A stretch of 6,706 nt of DNA from an uncultured Bacteroidota bacterium (GCA_903959115.1 CAJBVU010000032.1:1-6706), one strand, 5' to 3'; counted from the first letter of the stretch, positions 1 to 6,693 are shown. The notes: generated by a model from the letters alone, not told the origin. Numbers and translations: made by a program.

Positions 1-54
1 TATAGCCATTGCAATCGTCAATAATTGACGGGGCATTTTCAATGGGATAGGCAT
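1..54 (-). CDS. Possible 5' end of an unidentified gene running off the left edge
   Basis: Reading leftward from an ATG at 52-54 there are 18 codons without a stop before the window ends. The peptide is MPIPLKMPRQLLTIAMAI: short, basic, then hydrophobic, as in the start of a signal peptide or membrane anchor. A second in-frame ATG at 34-36 could also be the start. It has the same orientation as uppP and lies 91 bases beyond its stop. No ribosome binding site or clear promoter is visible, which is uninformative in Bacteroidota. The residues do not resemble the start of TruB, whose gene often follows uppP in this phylum. With only 18 codons this could be chance; no function can be given. Confidence 0.25.
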   Translation of the reverse strand, partial: MPIPLKMPRQLLTIAMAI

Positions 55-101
55 TTTCAATATTTTAGTTTGTTAGGTTTATTCTAGGTATTTAAATCGC
101 A

Positions 102-136
102 ATTGAATCTGCGCCAAAATCATTTTTCGATTCAAT
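102..136. repeat. 8-bp perfect inverted repeat downstream of uppP
   Basis: ATTGAATC at 102-109 is exactly complementary to GATTCAAT at 129-136, with 19 bases between. It starts about 10 bases beyond the uppP stop and could form a weak A/T-rich hairpin at the 3' end of the ftsX-DUF3098-uppP transcript. No uridine run follows on the minus strand, so it does not look like a standard intrinsic terminator. The rest of the 55-145 spacer shows nothing recognisable. Confidence 0.3.
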
Positions 137-145
137 CCACGCTCG

Positions 146-919
146 CTATTTCAAAAATAACCAATACGCCAAGAATAAACACCCTACAATAATTCGGTAA
201 TAGCCAAAAAAGGCAAATCCCTTCCGCTGTATATATCCAATGAAATACTTAATCGCAAAATAAGCCGTCACAAAACTAATTACATTGCCAATAGCTATGT
301 CAACCAATTCGCTGCCCTGCTTTAACTCCTCCCAATGCTTCAATAACTTATACCCGCCCGCTGCTGCCAATGTAGGTAACGCCAATAAAAATGAAAATTC
401 AGTTGCTTCAGCACGGGTTAATCGGCCCTGTAGTCCTCCGGCGATTGTGGCGGCGGAACGACTTACGCCGGGAATCATTGCCAAGCACTGGAATAGTCCA
501 ATTTTTATTGCATCTACAAACTTTAAGTCGGAGATTTTTTTATCACCCGGAGGGAAAATCTTTTCGATATATAACAATACAATACCAAAGATTACCAATG
601 TGAGCCCCGGAATCCATGGCGCTTTTAACATCATCTCCAAAAGATCATCAAATAAAAATCCCAAAATAGCCGCCGGAATAAAACCCATAATTAAGATCGG
701 ATAAACCCATAAAGCGTCCTTAGAAAAGAAACGTTTCCAATACAATGTTAAGACACTGGCAATGGCGCCAAATTGAATCGCAATTAGGTAGGTTTCGTGC
801 TCGCTGGGCGACATGCCCATGAGTTCTCTGGTGATCATCAAATGGCCCGTACTGCTCACAGGCAAAAACTCGGTGAGGCCCTCAACCACACTGAGAATTA
901 AATTCTCAATCCAGGTCAT
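146..919 (-). CDS. uppP: Undecaprenyl-diphosphatase UppP (BacA family)
   Basis: Integral membrane phosphatase that converts undecaprenyl diphosphate to undecaprenyl phosphate, recycling the lipid carrier for peptidoglycan and other envelope polymers; overproduction in other bacteria gives bacitracin resistance. The 257 residues are near the usual family length (about 260-275). Both family signatures are intact: EGLTEFLPVSSTGH at residues 13-26 (acidic pair E13/E17, serines 22-23, H26) and PGVSRSAAT at 150-158 with the conserved arginine R154. Hydrophobic segments run through most of the protein, including about 72-90, 104-118, 176-190, 208-228 and 240-256. The ATG at 917-919 lies just ahead of the first motif and three bases after the DUF3098 stop, supporting this start and translation from a shared mRNA. 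It is the last recognisable gene of the minus-strand cluster. No truncation or missing key residue is seen. Confidence 0.97.
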   Translation of the reverse strand: MTWIENLILSVVEGLTEFLPVSSTGHLMITRELMGMSPSEHETYLIAIQFGAIASVLTLYWKRFFSKDALWVYPILIMGFIPAAILGFLFDDLLEMMLKAPWIPGLTLVIFGIVLLYIEKIFPPGDKKISDLKFVDAIKIGLFQCLAMIPGVSRSAATIAGGLQGRLTRAEATEFSFLLALPTLAAAGGYKLLKHWEELKQGSELVDIAIGNVISFVTAYFAIKYFIGYIQRKGFAFFGYYRIIVGCLFLAYWLFLK

Positions 920-922
920 GGA

Positions 923-1165
923 TTATGCTGCTTTCTTGCGGTAAAAAATTGCAACGATACCCAAAATGAACCCTAAGATAACTACGATAGGGGCCGCGGT
1001 GAGCTTTGTGCTGTTGTAAATATCGGTAGTACCCGACATTAACATGAATCCAATAACAAGAATCACCAATGAAGCGATGATTAATATGTAGTTTTCTTTG
1101 GCAAACAACATCGGTTGCTGTGGCTTGCTTTCGATTTTCGAGGCGGGTTTTTTAATTGAACTCAT
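923..1165 (-). CDS. DUF3098 family small membrane protein
   Basis: An 80-residue protein with a polar, lysine-rich N-terminus (1-24) and two predicted membrane helices at about 25-44 and 56-76, joined by a short loop (SGTTDIYNSTKL) and ending in a basic tail (YRKKAA). The pattern LFAKENYILI at 20-29, a helix ending in GFMLMSG, then APIVVILGF at 58-66 matches what I know of DUF3098, a Bacteroidota family without known function. Both ends probably face the cytoplasm, judging from the positive charges. It is four bases downstream of ftsX and three upstream of uppP, so the three are very likely cotranscribed. The position suggests a job at the envelope, perhaps as a partner of FtsX or UppP, but no catalytic residues are visible and that is only inference from context. 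Family assignment is by pattern recall, not by search. Confidence 0.85.
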   Translation of the reverse strand: MSSIKKPASKIESKPQQPMLFAKENYILIIASLVILVIGFMLMSGTTDIYNSTKLTAAPIVVILGFILGIVAIFYRKKAA

Positions 1166-1169
1166 GGCT

Positions 1170-2042
1170 TTAATATAAATTTTCGATCTTGGTGCGAAGA
1201 TAACGTCGGGTACTCAACCAACTGCCAAAAACGGCCAAAATCAGTCCAAATATCGACACAGAAATACAAATTACAAACAATGCAATCACTCCAATATGTT
1301 TTGTGAAATCATTGATGATGGCAAAGTCTTGAAAAATATAGGGTAAGCCGTAAAAAATAACCAGTAATAATCCCATCGCAATGGGTATAGCAATCAATGA
1401 ATGTCGCACAAATGCCATCACGTAAGGTCTAACAATGAATTTGTTTGTGGCGCCAACCAGCTGCATGCTCTTGATTAAAAATCTATTTGCAAATATGCTT
1501 AAGCGTGTAGCGCTTTGTATCAAGGCAATGGCAATGATCAATGAAATTATTGCTGCGGCGGTAAAGCCGATTTGTAAGCGATGCACATTTGTGGTCATGC
1601 TTTCTACCCAATTCCGCTGGTAAATAACGTCTTCAACCAAAGGGAACGTCCGCAAATGTTTTGATTCGCGGTCGATGAATTGAATGTTGGCATAATCCGA
1701 CTTTGGGTAAATTTCTAAACTCAACGGCAATGCAATTGACTCTGCATAAGACAAGAATTCAGGGTCGTATTTCTCACTCATTTCCTTCACACCATCCTTT
1801 GGGCTAATGAATTTGGTGGTCTTTATCCAGGGCTCTTTGAGTAAAGATTGTTCGATTTTCCTCACCTGAGCTTCGGTGCTACCATCCACAAAATAGAGAT
1901 CGATGCTACTGCTTTCCATCAAATGCTGACTTAATCCTTGGAAGCCTACGATGGAAAATCCCAATAGCCCTAGCATGAACATCACAGAGGATAGTGAAAT
2001 GATGCTTGGCCAAGCGCTGGGTTTTCTTCGTTTGTTCGACAT
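1170..2042 (-). CDS. ftsX: Cell division protein FtsX (ABC-type permease subunit)
   Basis: FtsX is the membrane half of the FtsEX complex, which uses ATP hydrolysis by FtsE to control cell-wall hydrolases at the division site. The 290 residues show the expected layout: basic N-terminus (KRRK), membrane helix at about 14-36, an extracytoplasmic domain at about 37-155, then three helices at about 158-177, 211-234 and 251-275. The segment IKSMQLVGATNKFIVRP at 190-206 is the typical FtsX loop between helices 2 and 3, thought to contact FtsE, and the C-terminus STRRYLRTKIENLY also fits Bacteroidota homologues. The ATG at 2040-2042 is the natural start because the basic stretch and first helix follow at once. 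No ftsE is in the window; in this phylum ftsE and ftsX are often not adjacent. It heads the minus-strand cluster, transcribed from the divergent region at 2043-2264, where no strong leftward promoter could be chosen. Confidence 0.95.
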   Translation of the reverse strand: MSNKRRKPSAWPSIISLSSVMFMLGLLGFSIVGFQGLSQHLMESSSIDLYFVDGSTEAQVRKIEQSLLKEPWIKTTKFISPKDGVKEMSEKYDPEFLSYAESIALPLSLEIYPKSDYANIQFIDRESKHLRTFPLVEDVIYQRNWVESMTTNVHRLQIGFTAAAIISLIIAIALIQSATRLSIFANRFLIKSMQLVGATNKFIVRPYVMAFVRHSLIAIPIAMGLLLVIFYGLPYIFQDFAIINDFTKHIGVIALFVICISVSIFGLILAVFGSWLSTRRYLRTKIENLY

Positions 2043-2101
2043 ATGTTGGGCTGGTTTTGGTGCGAAGATGCGAAAATCTATATAATTTTGATGTTGAAAG
2101 T

Positions 2102-2119
2102 TATCCGCATGCGTGGATA
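2102..2119 (+). repeat. Small hairpin in the divergent intergenic region
   Basis: TATCCGC (2102-2108) can pair with GTGGATA (2113-2119) around an ATGC loop, giving seven pairs including one G-U if read as plus-strand RNA. Read from the minus strand the same positions give an A-C mismatch, so the structure favours the plus strand. It lies upstream of the promoter proposed for the secreted-protein gene, so it may be a DNA site rather than an RNA element. The function is unknown and chance is possible. Confidence 0.3.
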
Positions 2120-2143
2120 TTTAGACACCCTACGAAAGTGGTT

Positions 2144-2161
2144 TTTCATTCCATAATGAAA
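2144..2161. repeat. 7-bp perfect inverted repeat in the divergent intergenic region
   Basis: TTTCATT (2144-2150) and AATGAAA (2155-2161) are exact reverse complements separated by CCAT. The stem is A/T-rich and weak as RNA, and no T run follows in either direction. It could be a protein binding site between the two divergent genes, or chance. Confidence 0.3.
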
Positions 2162-2216
2162 TAGATGTTTGGAATAAACTTTCAGCCTTATTATCAACGC
2201 AACAGACAACAAAAAC

Positions 2217-2248
2217 TTTGTTTACAATGTCTTTACATTGTATTTTTG
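2217..2248 (+). promoter_or_regulatory. Bacteroidota-type promoter of the secreted-protein gene
   Basis: TTTG at 2217-2220 (the -33 element) and TATTTTTG at 2241-2248 (a perfect TAnnTTTG -7 element) are separated by 20 bases, close to the usual spacing for the primary sigma factor of Bacteroidota. Transcription would begin near 2252-2255, giving a leader of only about 10-13 bases before the ATG at 2265. No Shine-Dalgarno sequence precedes the start; the sequence there is A-rich, as is normal for the phylum. Confidence 0.7.
2223..2242. promoter_or_regulatory. Operator-like 8+8 inverted repeat inside the promoter
   Basis: TACAATGT (2223-2230) and ACATTGTA (2235-2242) are perfect reverse complements separated by CTTT. 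The repeat fills the spacer between the two promoter elements, and its last two bases are the TA of the -7 element. A dimeric repressor bound here would block RNA polymerase, so an operator is the simplest reading. No regulator gene lies next to it, so the binding protein is unknown. It is upstream of the predicted transcription start, so it should not act as an RNA hairpin of this gene. Confidence 0.5.
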
Positions 2249-2264
2249 ACGAAGAATTGCAATA

Positions 2265-4391
2265 ATGGTAAAAAAAGTACTTTTGATTCTCTGCGTTATG
2301 TTCTCTCTTTCAATTCAATTGAAGGCGACTGAACCTACGCAAGCGGCTACTAATTTAAAGGCCGGCACCATTACGTGTAACTCGGCACAACTCACTTGGA
2401 CAAGTGGAAATGGCGCTTGGCGTTTGGTATTAGTAAAAGAGGCAGCGGCAGTTGATGCTACGCCTGCAGATGGTAATTCATATTCAGCCAGTGCAAATTT
2501 TGGAAGCGGTGGGCAGTTGGGAACTGCAAATTTTGTTGTTTTCAATAATATCACGAACAGCGTCATTGTAACAAATCTTAAGGTAAATACCACTTATCAT
2601 GTTACTGTTTTTGAGCACGACGGTACGGGTCCGGATTATTTGACATCCAAAACGGCTACTGTTAGTTTTACCACACACAAGTTAACTGTTGCGTTTACTC
2701 ACAAAGGGACGAATGATAGTTGTGAAAAATCAAATAAAATCACTTTCAGCAATACCTCTACAAAGTCGCCCAATTTCGGATGGGTTAAATATACTTGGAT
2801 TTATGGTGACGGTTTTCAGGATACTGGGTTGAACGCAACGCACACATATGCTAAGGGAGGTAACTTTACAGTCAACTTGGTTGCTTCTCCTGCATTGAAC
2901 TGTGTAGATATTGCCACTACACCGAAGGCTATTTTTATCGTTCCTCGGCCAGTTAGTAAGCCATTTGAGAAAGCGAATGATACGGTTCAGTGTTTTGACG
3001 GACATGTTTTTCGTTTTGATGACAATACGCAATTGGCGAAAATCCCAAAGTGCGCCTATATCCGAACCTGGTTTTTCAATGACCAAGACAGTGCCACAAT
3101 TCCGAATCCAACCAAATCATACCTAGCTCCAGGAAGATATCGCATTCATTACAAGAGTGAAACACTTTACGATAACAAACAGACAGGATGTACCGACACA
3201 GCCAATATGTGGGTAAAGGTAGTTGCGAGTCCTTCATCCGGTGTTTGGGTTAATGATTCTATTCAGTGTTTGGCTGGTAATAAGTTTGATTTTGACAATA
3301 AGTTTCCAGGACTGGTAAGTTTCAAATGGGATTTGGGCGGAGGTTCAACAGCAGTTACAAAGACAGTATCTAAATCATTTCCAGCTGTTGGCGATTATCC
3401 AATTATCCATGAAGCTACTAGCGTAGATGGCTGTACGGGAAAAGATACAATTATCGTTAAAGTGAAACCCAATGTAGATCCCGCATTTACCGGTTTGCCA
3501 GCAACAGCATGTCAAGGTGGTCCGGCCATTATGCTGAGTCCAAAAACAACGGGAGGTATTTTCACAGGAGAGACTTTTACGGGGAATAGTTTCTTTCCCA
3601 CCAAAACGGGGAAGGTGACGATTAAATACCTGGTTCAAGACCAGTATTGTCCTGATTCTTCAACAGCAGACATTACTATTGCCCCCAAGCCGATTTTGAA
3701 TTTGGGTAAGGATACTACCCTATGTGATGGGGCCAGCACTGATATTACTATTTCGATTCCGGGTACGGTTCTCTGGAATGATGGATCAACTGCAAATATC
3801 AAGACCGTTTCATTGCCAGGTACATATGGTGCTGTAGTTGATAATGCAGGATGTAAAGCATCGGACTCAATCAATGTCAAAATCAATGTTTCGCCATCAA
3901 TTTCATTGCCGATGGATACTATTTTGTGCAGTGGTTCAATGGTGAAATTAGTTGCTCCATTGTTGCCAAATACTACGATTAAATGGAGTACAGGTTCAAG
4001 CGATACGGTGATTTATGTCAGTGCTGCGGGTACTTATTCTTGCACTCTATCAAATGCTTGCGGAAGTGCAACAGATGATGTGACTGTGAATTTGATGATG
4101 GGGGATTGCGATTTATTTATCCCTACTGCATTTACTCCAAACGGCGACAATCGCAATGAGAGCTTCAAGATCTTCGGTCGTGGCGCTGTCCCAATTTTGT
4201 TTTTAGTATACAACCGTTGGGGTGATAAAGTCTTTGATAGCCACGAGAAGAACGTCTATGAATGGGATGGCTATTATATGAATGACGTATGTCAAGAAGG
4301 GCTTTATACATTCATTTATCGGTACGAATTAAAAACCGGTGATCGCGTTCGTCGCAAAACCATTTCTGGTACCATCATGTTGATGCGCTAG
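2265..4391 (+). CDS. Secreted modular PKD/Ig-like protein with type IX secretion (type B) C-terminal sorting domain
   Basis: A 708-residue exported protein, probably displayed on the surface or released by the type IX system; a role in adhesion, motility or matrix is inferred, and no catalytic domain is seen. Signal peptide at 1-21 (MVKKVLLILCVMFSLS..., cleavage likely after A21). Then a fibronectin-III-like domain at about 23-138 with a Bacteroidota-style insertion; PKD domain at about 139-228 (YTWIYGDGFQDTG, then THTYAKGGNFTVNL); two PKD-like modules at about 229-321 and 322-402 (FKWDLGGG, SFPAVGDYPI); a less clear module at 403-474; and two Ig-like repeats at 475-543 and 544-611, both with D-T-x-L-C near the start and a W-(N/S)-(D/T)-G-S core. 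Residues 612-708 are the gliding-motility C-terminal domain (FIPTAFTPNGD, YNRWGDKVFD, EWDGYY, GLYTFIYRYEL). Paired cysteines recur in each module from 150 to 600. It is a lone gene with its own promoter, divergent from ftsX. The native ligand is unknown. Confidence 0.9.
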   Translation: MVKKVLLILCVMFSLSIQLKATEPTQAATNLKAGTITCNSAQLTWTSGNGAWRLVLVKEAAAVDATPADGNSYSASANFGSGGQLGTANFVVFNNITNSVIVTNLKVNTTYHVTVFEHDGTGPDYLTSKTATVSFTTHKLTVAFTHKGTNDSCEKSNKITFSNTSTKSPNFGWVKYTWIYGDGFQDTGLNATHTYAKGGNFTVNLVASPALNCVDIATTPKAIFIVPRPVSKPFEKANDTVQCFDGHVFRFDDNTQLAKIPKCAYIRTWFFNDQDSATIPNPTKSYLAPGRYRIHYKSETLYDNKQTGCTDTANMWVKVVASPSSGVWVNDSIQCLAGNKFDFDNKFPGLVSFKWDLGGGSTAVTKTVSKSFPAVGDYPIIHEATSVDGCTGKDTIIVKVKPNVDPAFTGLPATACQGGPAIMLSPKTTGGIFTGETFTGNSFFPTKTGKVTIKYLVQDQYCPDSSTADITIAPKPILNLGKDTTLCDGASTDITISIPGTVLWNDGSTANIKTVSLPGTYGAVVDNAGCKASDSINVKINVSPSISLPMDTILCSGSMVKLVAPLLPNTTIKWSTGSSDTVIYVSAAGTYSCTLSNACGSATDDVTVNLMMGDCDLFIPTAFTPNGDNRNESFKIFGRGAVPILFLVYNRWGDKVFDSHEKNVYEWDGYYMNDVCQEGLYTFIYRYELKTGDRVRRKTISGTIMLMR

Positions 4392-4429
4392 AAAGTGGGT
4401 AAGTAGTGGTTAAAACTATCTAAAAGTAA

Positions 4430-4461
4430 TTTCATCCTCCGCTTGCGGTGTTGTAATTTTG
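4430..4461 (+). promoter_or_regulatory. Probable purL promoter, very close to the start codon
   Basis: TAATTTTG at 4454-4461 matches the TAnnTTTG -7 element exactly. TTTC at 4430-4433, one base off TTTG, stands 20 bases upstream as a -33 element. Transcription would start around 4465-4468, at or within a few bases of the purL ATG at 4468, so the mRNA would be leaderless or nearly so. The spacer contains CCGCTTGCGG (4439-4448), a short inverted repeat. The 4392-4467 gap shows no convincing terminator after the upstream gene, so some read-through from it is possible. Confidence 0.55.
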
Positions 4462-4467
4462 TAGCGC

Positions 4468-6693
4468 ATGGTACATCAACCCGCTACACTAGAACAAGCC
4501 AAACAGTTGGGTTTGTTGGAAGAAGAATTCAACAAGATCTGCGACATCCTAGGACGTCAGCCCAATTTTACGGAAATCTCCATATACTCTGTTATGTGGA
4601 GTGAGCATTGCAGTTACAAAAACTCTATCGTTTGGTTAAAGACATTGCCCAAATCCGGGTCTAAGATGTTGGCCGAAGCGGGCGAAGAAAACGCGGGCTT
4701 GGTGGATATCGGTGATGGTTTGGCGTGTTGCTTCAAAATTGAAAGTCACAACCACCCTAGTGCAATTGAGCCTTATCAAGGGGCTGCAACCGGTGTGGGT
4801 GGTATCAATAGAGATATTTTCTCGATGGGTGCTAGGCCAATCGCACAGCTAAATTCTTTGCGTTTTGGAAACATCGCGACCGCTCGTACGCAGTGGTTGG
4901 TTAAAGGTGTGGTAAAAGGTATCGGAGATTATGGCAATGCCTTTGGAATTCCTACCGTGGGTGGTGAGGTGTATTTTGATGATTGTTATGAGCAAAACAA
5001 CTTGGTAAATGCTATGAGTGTGGGTATTGTGGGTGTAGGGAAAAGTATCTCTGCCGGTGCAGGCCCTGCGGGCAACCCAGTCTATATTTTTGGTTCAGCT
5101 ACGGGCAAAGACGGTATTCACGGCGCGGCTTTCGCATCGAAAGATATGAGTGAAGACAGTATCTCTGATTTGCCATCGGTGCAGGTGGGTGATCCTTTCT
5201 GGGAGAAGTTGATTTTGGAGGCGAGTATGGAAATTATCGAAACGGGCGCAGTGGTTGGAATGCAAGACATGGGAGCAGCGGGTATTACCTGTTCTACCAG
5301 CGAAATGAGCGCGAAAACCGATGTGGGTATGGATGTTTGGTTAGATAAAGTGCCTATGCGTCAGCCCGACATGAAAGGTTGGGAGTTATTGCTCAGTGAA
5401 AGCCAAGAGCGTATGTTGGTGATCATTGAAAAGGGAAGAGAAAAGGAAGTGGAAAAGGTTTTGGAGAAGTGGGATTTGACCTATTCGCACATTGGGATGG
5501 TTACGGATACCAAGCATGTTCGCTACTTTATGGGCGATGTATTGGAGGCTGATATCCCTGCAGAATCATTGGTTTTAGGTGGTGGAGCTCCTGTATATCG
5601 TAGGACATGGACTGAGCCTGAATATTTGAAAGAAATAGCCAAGTTTGATTTGAATTCGGTTGCAGATTTGAGTTTGACAGAAGCAAAAGATGCGGCCATT
5701 AAGTTGTGTAATGAGCCAAATATCGCCAGCAAGCGTTGGATTTATGAGCAATACGATTCTATGGTTGGAACGATTAATGAGTCGACCAATTTGCCATCAG
5801 ATGCAGCGGTTGTGAAAATCGTTGGCTCTGAAAAGAGTTTGGCATTGACGGTGGATTGCAATAGTAGATATGTATTTGCTGATCCCAATAAGGGTACGCA
5901 GATTGCGGTGGCTGAGGCAGCTAGAAATATTCGATGCACTGGTGGTGTGCCAACGGCGATTACCAACTGTTTGAATTTTGGCAATCCTTATAATGAAGAA
6001 GTTTATTATCAATTCAAAAACGCCATCGAAGGGATGAGCGAAGCTTGTAGGAAGTTTGATACTCCAGTAACAGGCGGAAACGTAAGTTTTTATAATCAGA
6101 GCACAAACGGTCAAGCGGTGTATCCAACGCCAACCATTGGTATGGTGGGAATCATCGAACAGCCGGAACACCGCATGAGCATTCCATTTGGTGCGGCTGG
6201 CGATGCGATTGTATTGTTGGGTTCAACTCGCAACGATTTGGGCAGTTCGCAGTACATCGCCAAGGTAAAAGGCGTGAGTCATAGTCCATGTCCAACCTTT
6301 GATTTGGACGAAGAATACGCATTGCATTTGTTGTTGGAGACTTTGTCGAAGGAGCAGGCAGTTGCATCGGCGCACGATATCAGCGAAGGCGGTTTGTTTG
6401 TGGCTTGCATGGAAAGTGCGATGGCTGGTGGCAAGGGATTTGATATTTGCACCGAAAAGGGATTGCGCATCGATGCGGGATTGTTTGGCGAAAGTCAAAG
6501 TCGGGTTGTGGTTTCTGTTTCGCAGGATGGTTTGGATCGTTTGATGAAATTGGCTTCTGAAGCTGGGGTTGTTGCTACGCATGTAGGAACGGTTTTGGCG
6601 GAAATGGTGATTGGTGTGAACGGCGAAAATTGGGGTGCGATGGAGACTTTTGCAACGCCTTACCATGAGGTGATTGCTTCGTATTTGAACTAA
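4468..6693 (+). CDS. purL: Phosphoribosylformylglycinamidine (FGAM) synthase, small-type PurL subunit
   Basis: Cytoplasmic enzyme of the fourth step of purine synthesis: FGAR plus ATP and ammonia from glutamine gives FGAM. At 741 residues this is the small PurL form, without the C-terminal glutaminase domain of the roughly 1,250-1,300-residue fused enzyme, so it should work with separate PurS and PurQ proteins, neither in this window. Motifs in order: MWSEHCSYKNS at 43-53 with the conserved histidine H47; ESHNHPSAIEPYQGAATGVG at 92-111 (nucleotide and metal site); GARP at 121-124; GKDGIHGAAFAS at 213-224; MQDMGAAGI at 265-273; SESQERM at 310-316; second half TGGNVSFYNQ at 535-544, HDISEGGLFVA at 636-646 and GESQSRVVVSV at 674-684. 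The two tandem AIRS-like halves are complete. The ATG at 4468-4470 gives an N-terminus of normal length (LEEEFNKICDILGRQPNFTE before the first motif). It follows the secreted-protein gene by 76 bases without functional relation. Confidence 0.97.
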   Translation: MVHQPATLEQAKQLGLLEEEFNKICDILGRQPNFTEISIYSVMWSEHCSYKNSIVWLKTLPKSGSKMLAEAGEENAGLVDIGDGLACCFKIESHNHPSAIEPYQGAATGVGGINRDIFSMGARPIAQLNSLRFGNIATARTQWLVKGVVKGIGDYGNAFGIPTVGGEVYFDDCYEQNNLVNAMSVGIVGVGKSISAGAGPAGNPVYIFGSATGKDGIHGAAFASKDMSEDSISDLPSVQVGDPFWEKLILEASMEIIETGAVVGMQDMGAAGITCSTSEMSAKTDVGMDVWLDKVPMRQPDMKGWELLLSESQERMLVIIEKGREKEVEKVLEKWDLTYSHIGMVTDTKHVRYFMGDVLEADIPAESLVLGGGAPVYRRTWTEPEYLKEIAKFDLNSVADLSLTEAKDAAIKLCNEPNIASKRWIYEQYDSMVGTINESTNLPSDAAVVKIVGSEKSLALTVDCNSRYVFADPNKGTQIAVAEAARNIRCTGGVPTAITNCLNFGNPYNEEVYYQFKNAIEGMSEACRKFDTPVTGGNVSFYNQSTNGQAVYPTPTIGMVGIIEQPEHRMSIPFGAAGDAIVLLGSTRNDLGSSQYIAKVKGVSHSPCPTFDLDEEYALHLLLETLSKEQAVASAHDISEGGLFVACMESAMAGGKGFDICTEKGLRIDAGLFGESQSRVVVSVSQDGLDRLMKLASEAGVVATHVGTVLAEMVIGVNGENWGAMETFATPYHEVIASYLN

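Noticed and set aside
79..123. A 14-residue minus-strand reading frame downstream of uppP
   Set aside because: Far too short and without supporting signals; it overlaps the arms of the inverted repeat and is most likely chance.
285..704. A 139-codon plus-strand open frame inside uppP
   Set aside because: It is antisense to intact UppP including its catalytic motifs; the product has no recognisable features and no promoter in front.
2056..2090. A second plus-strand promoter-like pair, TTTG at 2056-2059 and TAATTTTG at 2083-2090
   Set aside because: The -7 match is perfect but the 23-base spacing is long, and it would give a leader of about 170 bases when a better-spaced promoter stands next to the gene. 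It could still be a minor promoter.
4392..4467. A possible terminator between the secreted-protein gene and purL
   Set aside because: CCGCTTGCGG would leave a two-base loop and is followed by TGTTGTAATTTT rather than a clean T run; it fits better as promoter spacer sequence.
6223..6666. A 147-codon open frame antisense to the 3' part of purL, with several shorter overlapping ones
   Set aside because: The opposite strand encodes clearly conserved PurL motifs over the whole stretch. The antisense products are rich in Arg, His, Asn, Ser and Gln with no recognisable domain, as expected of shadow frames.
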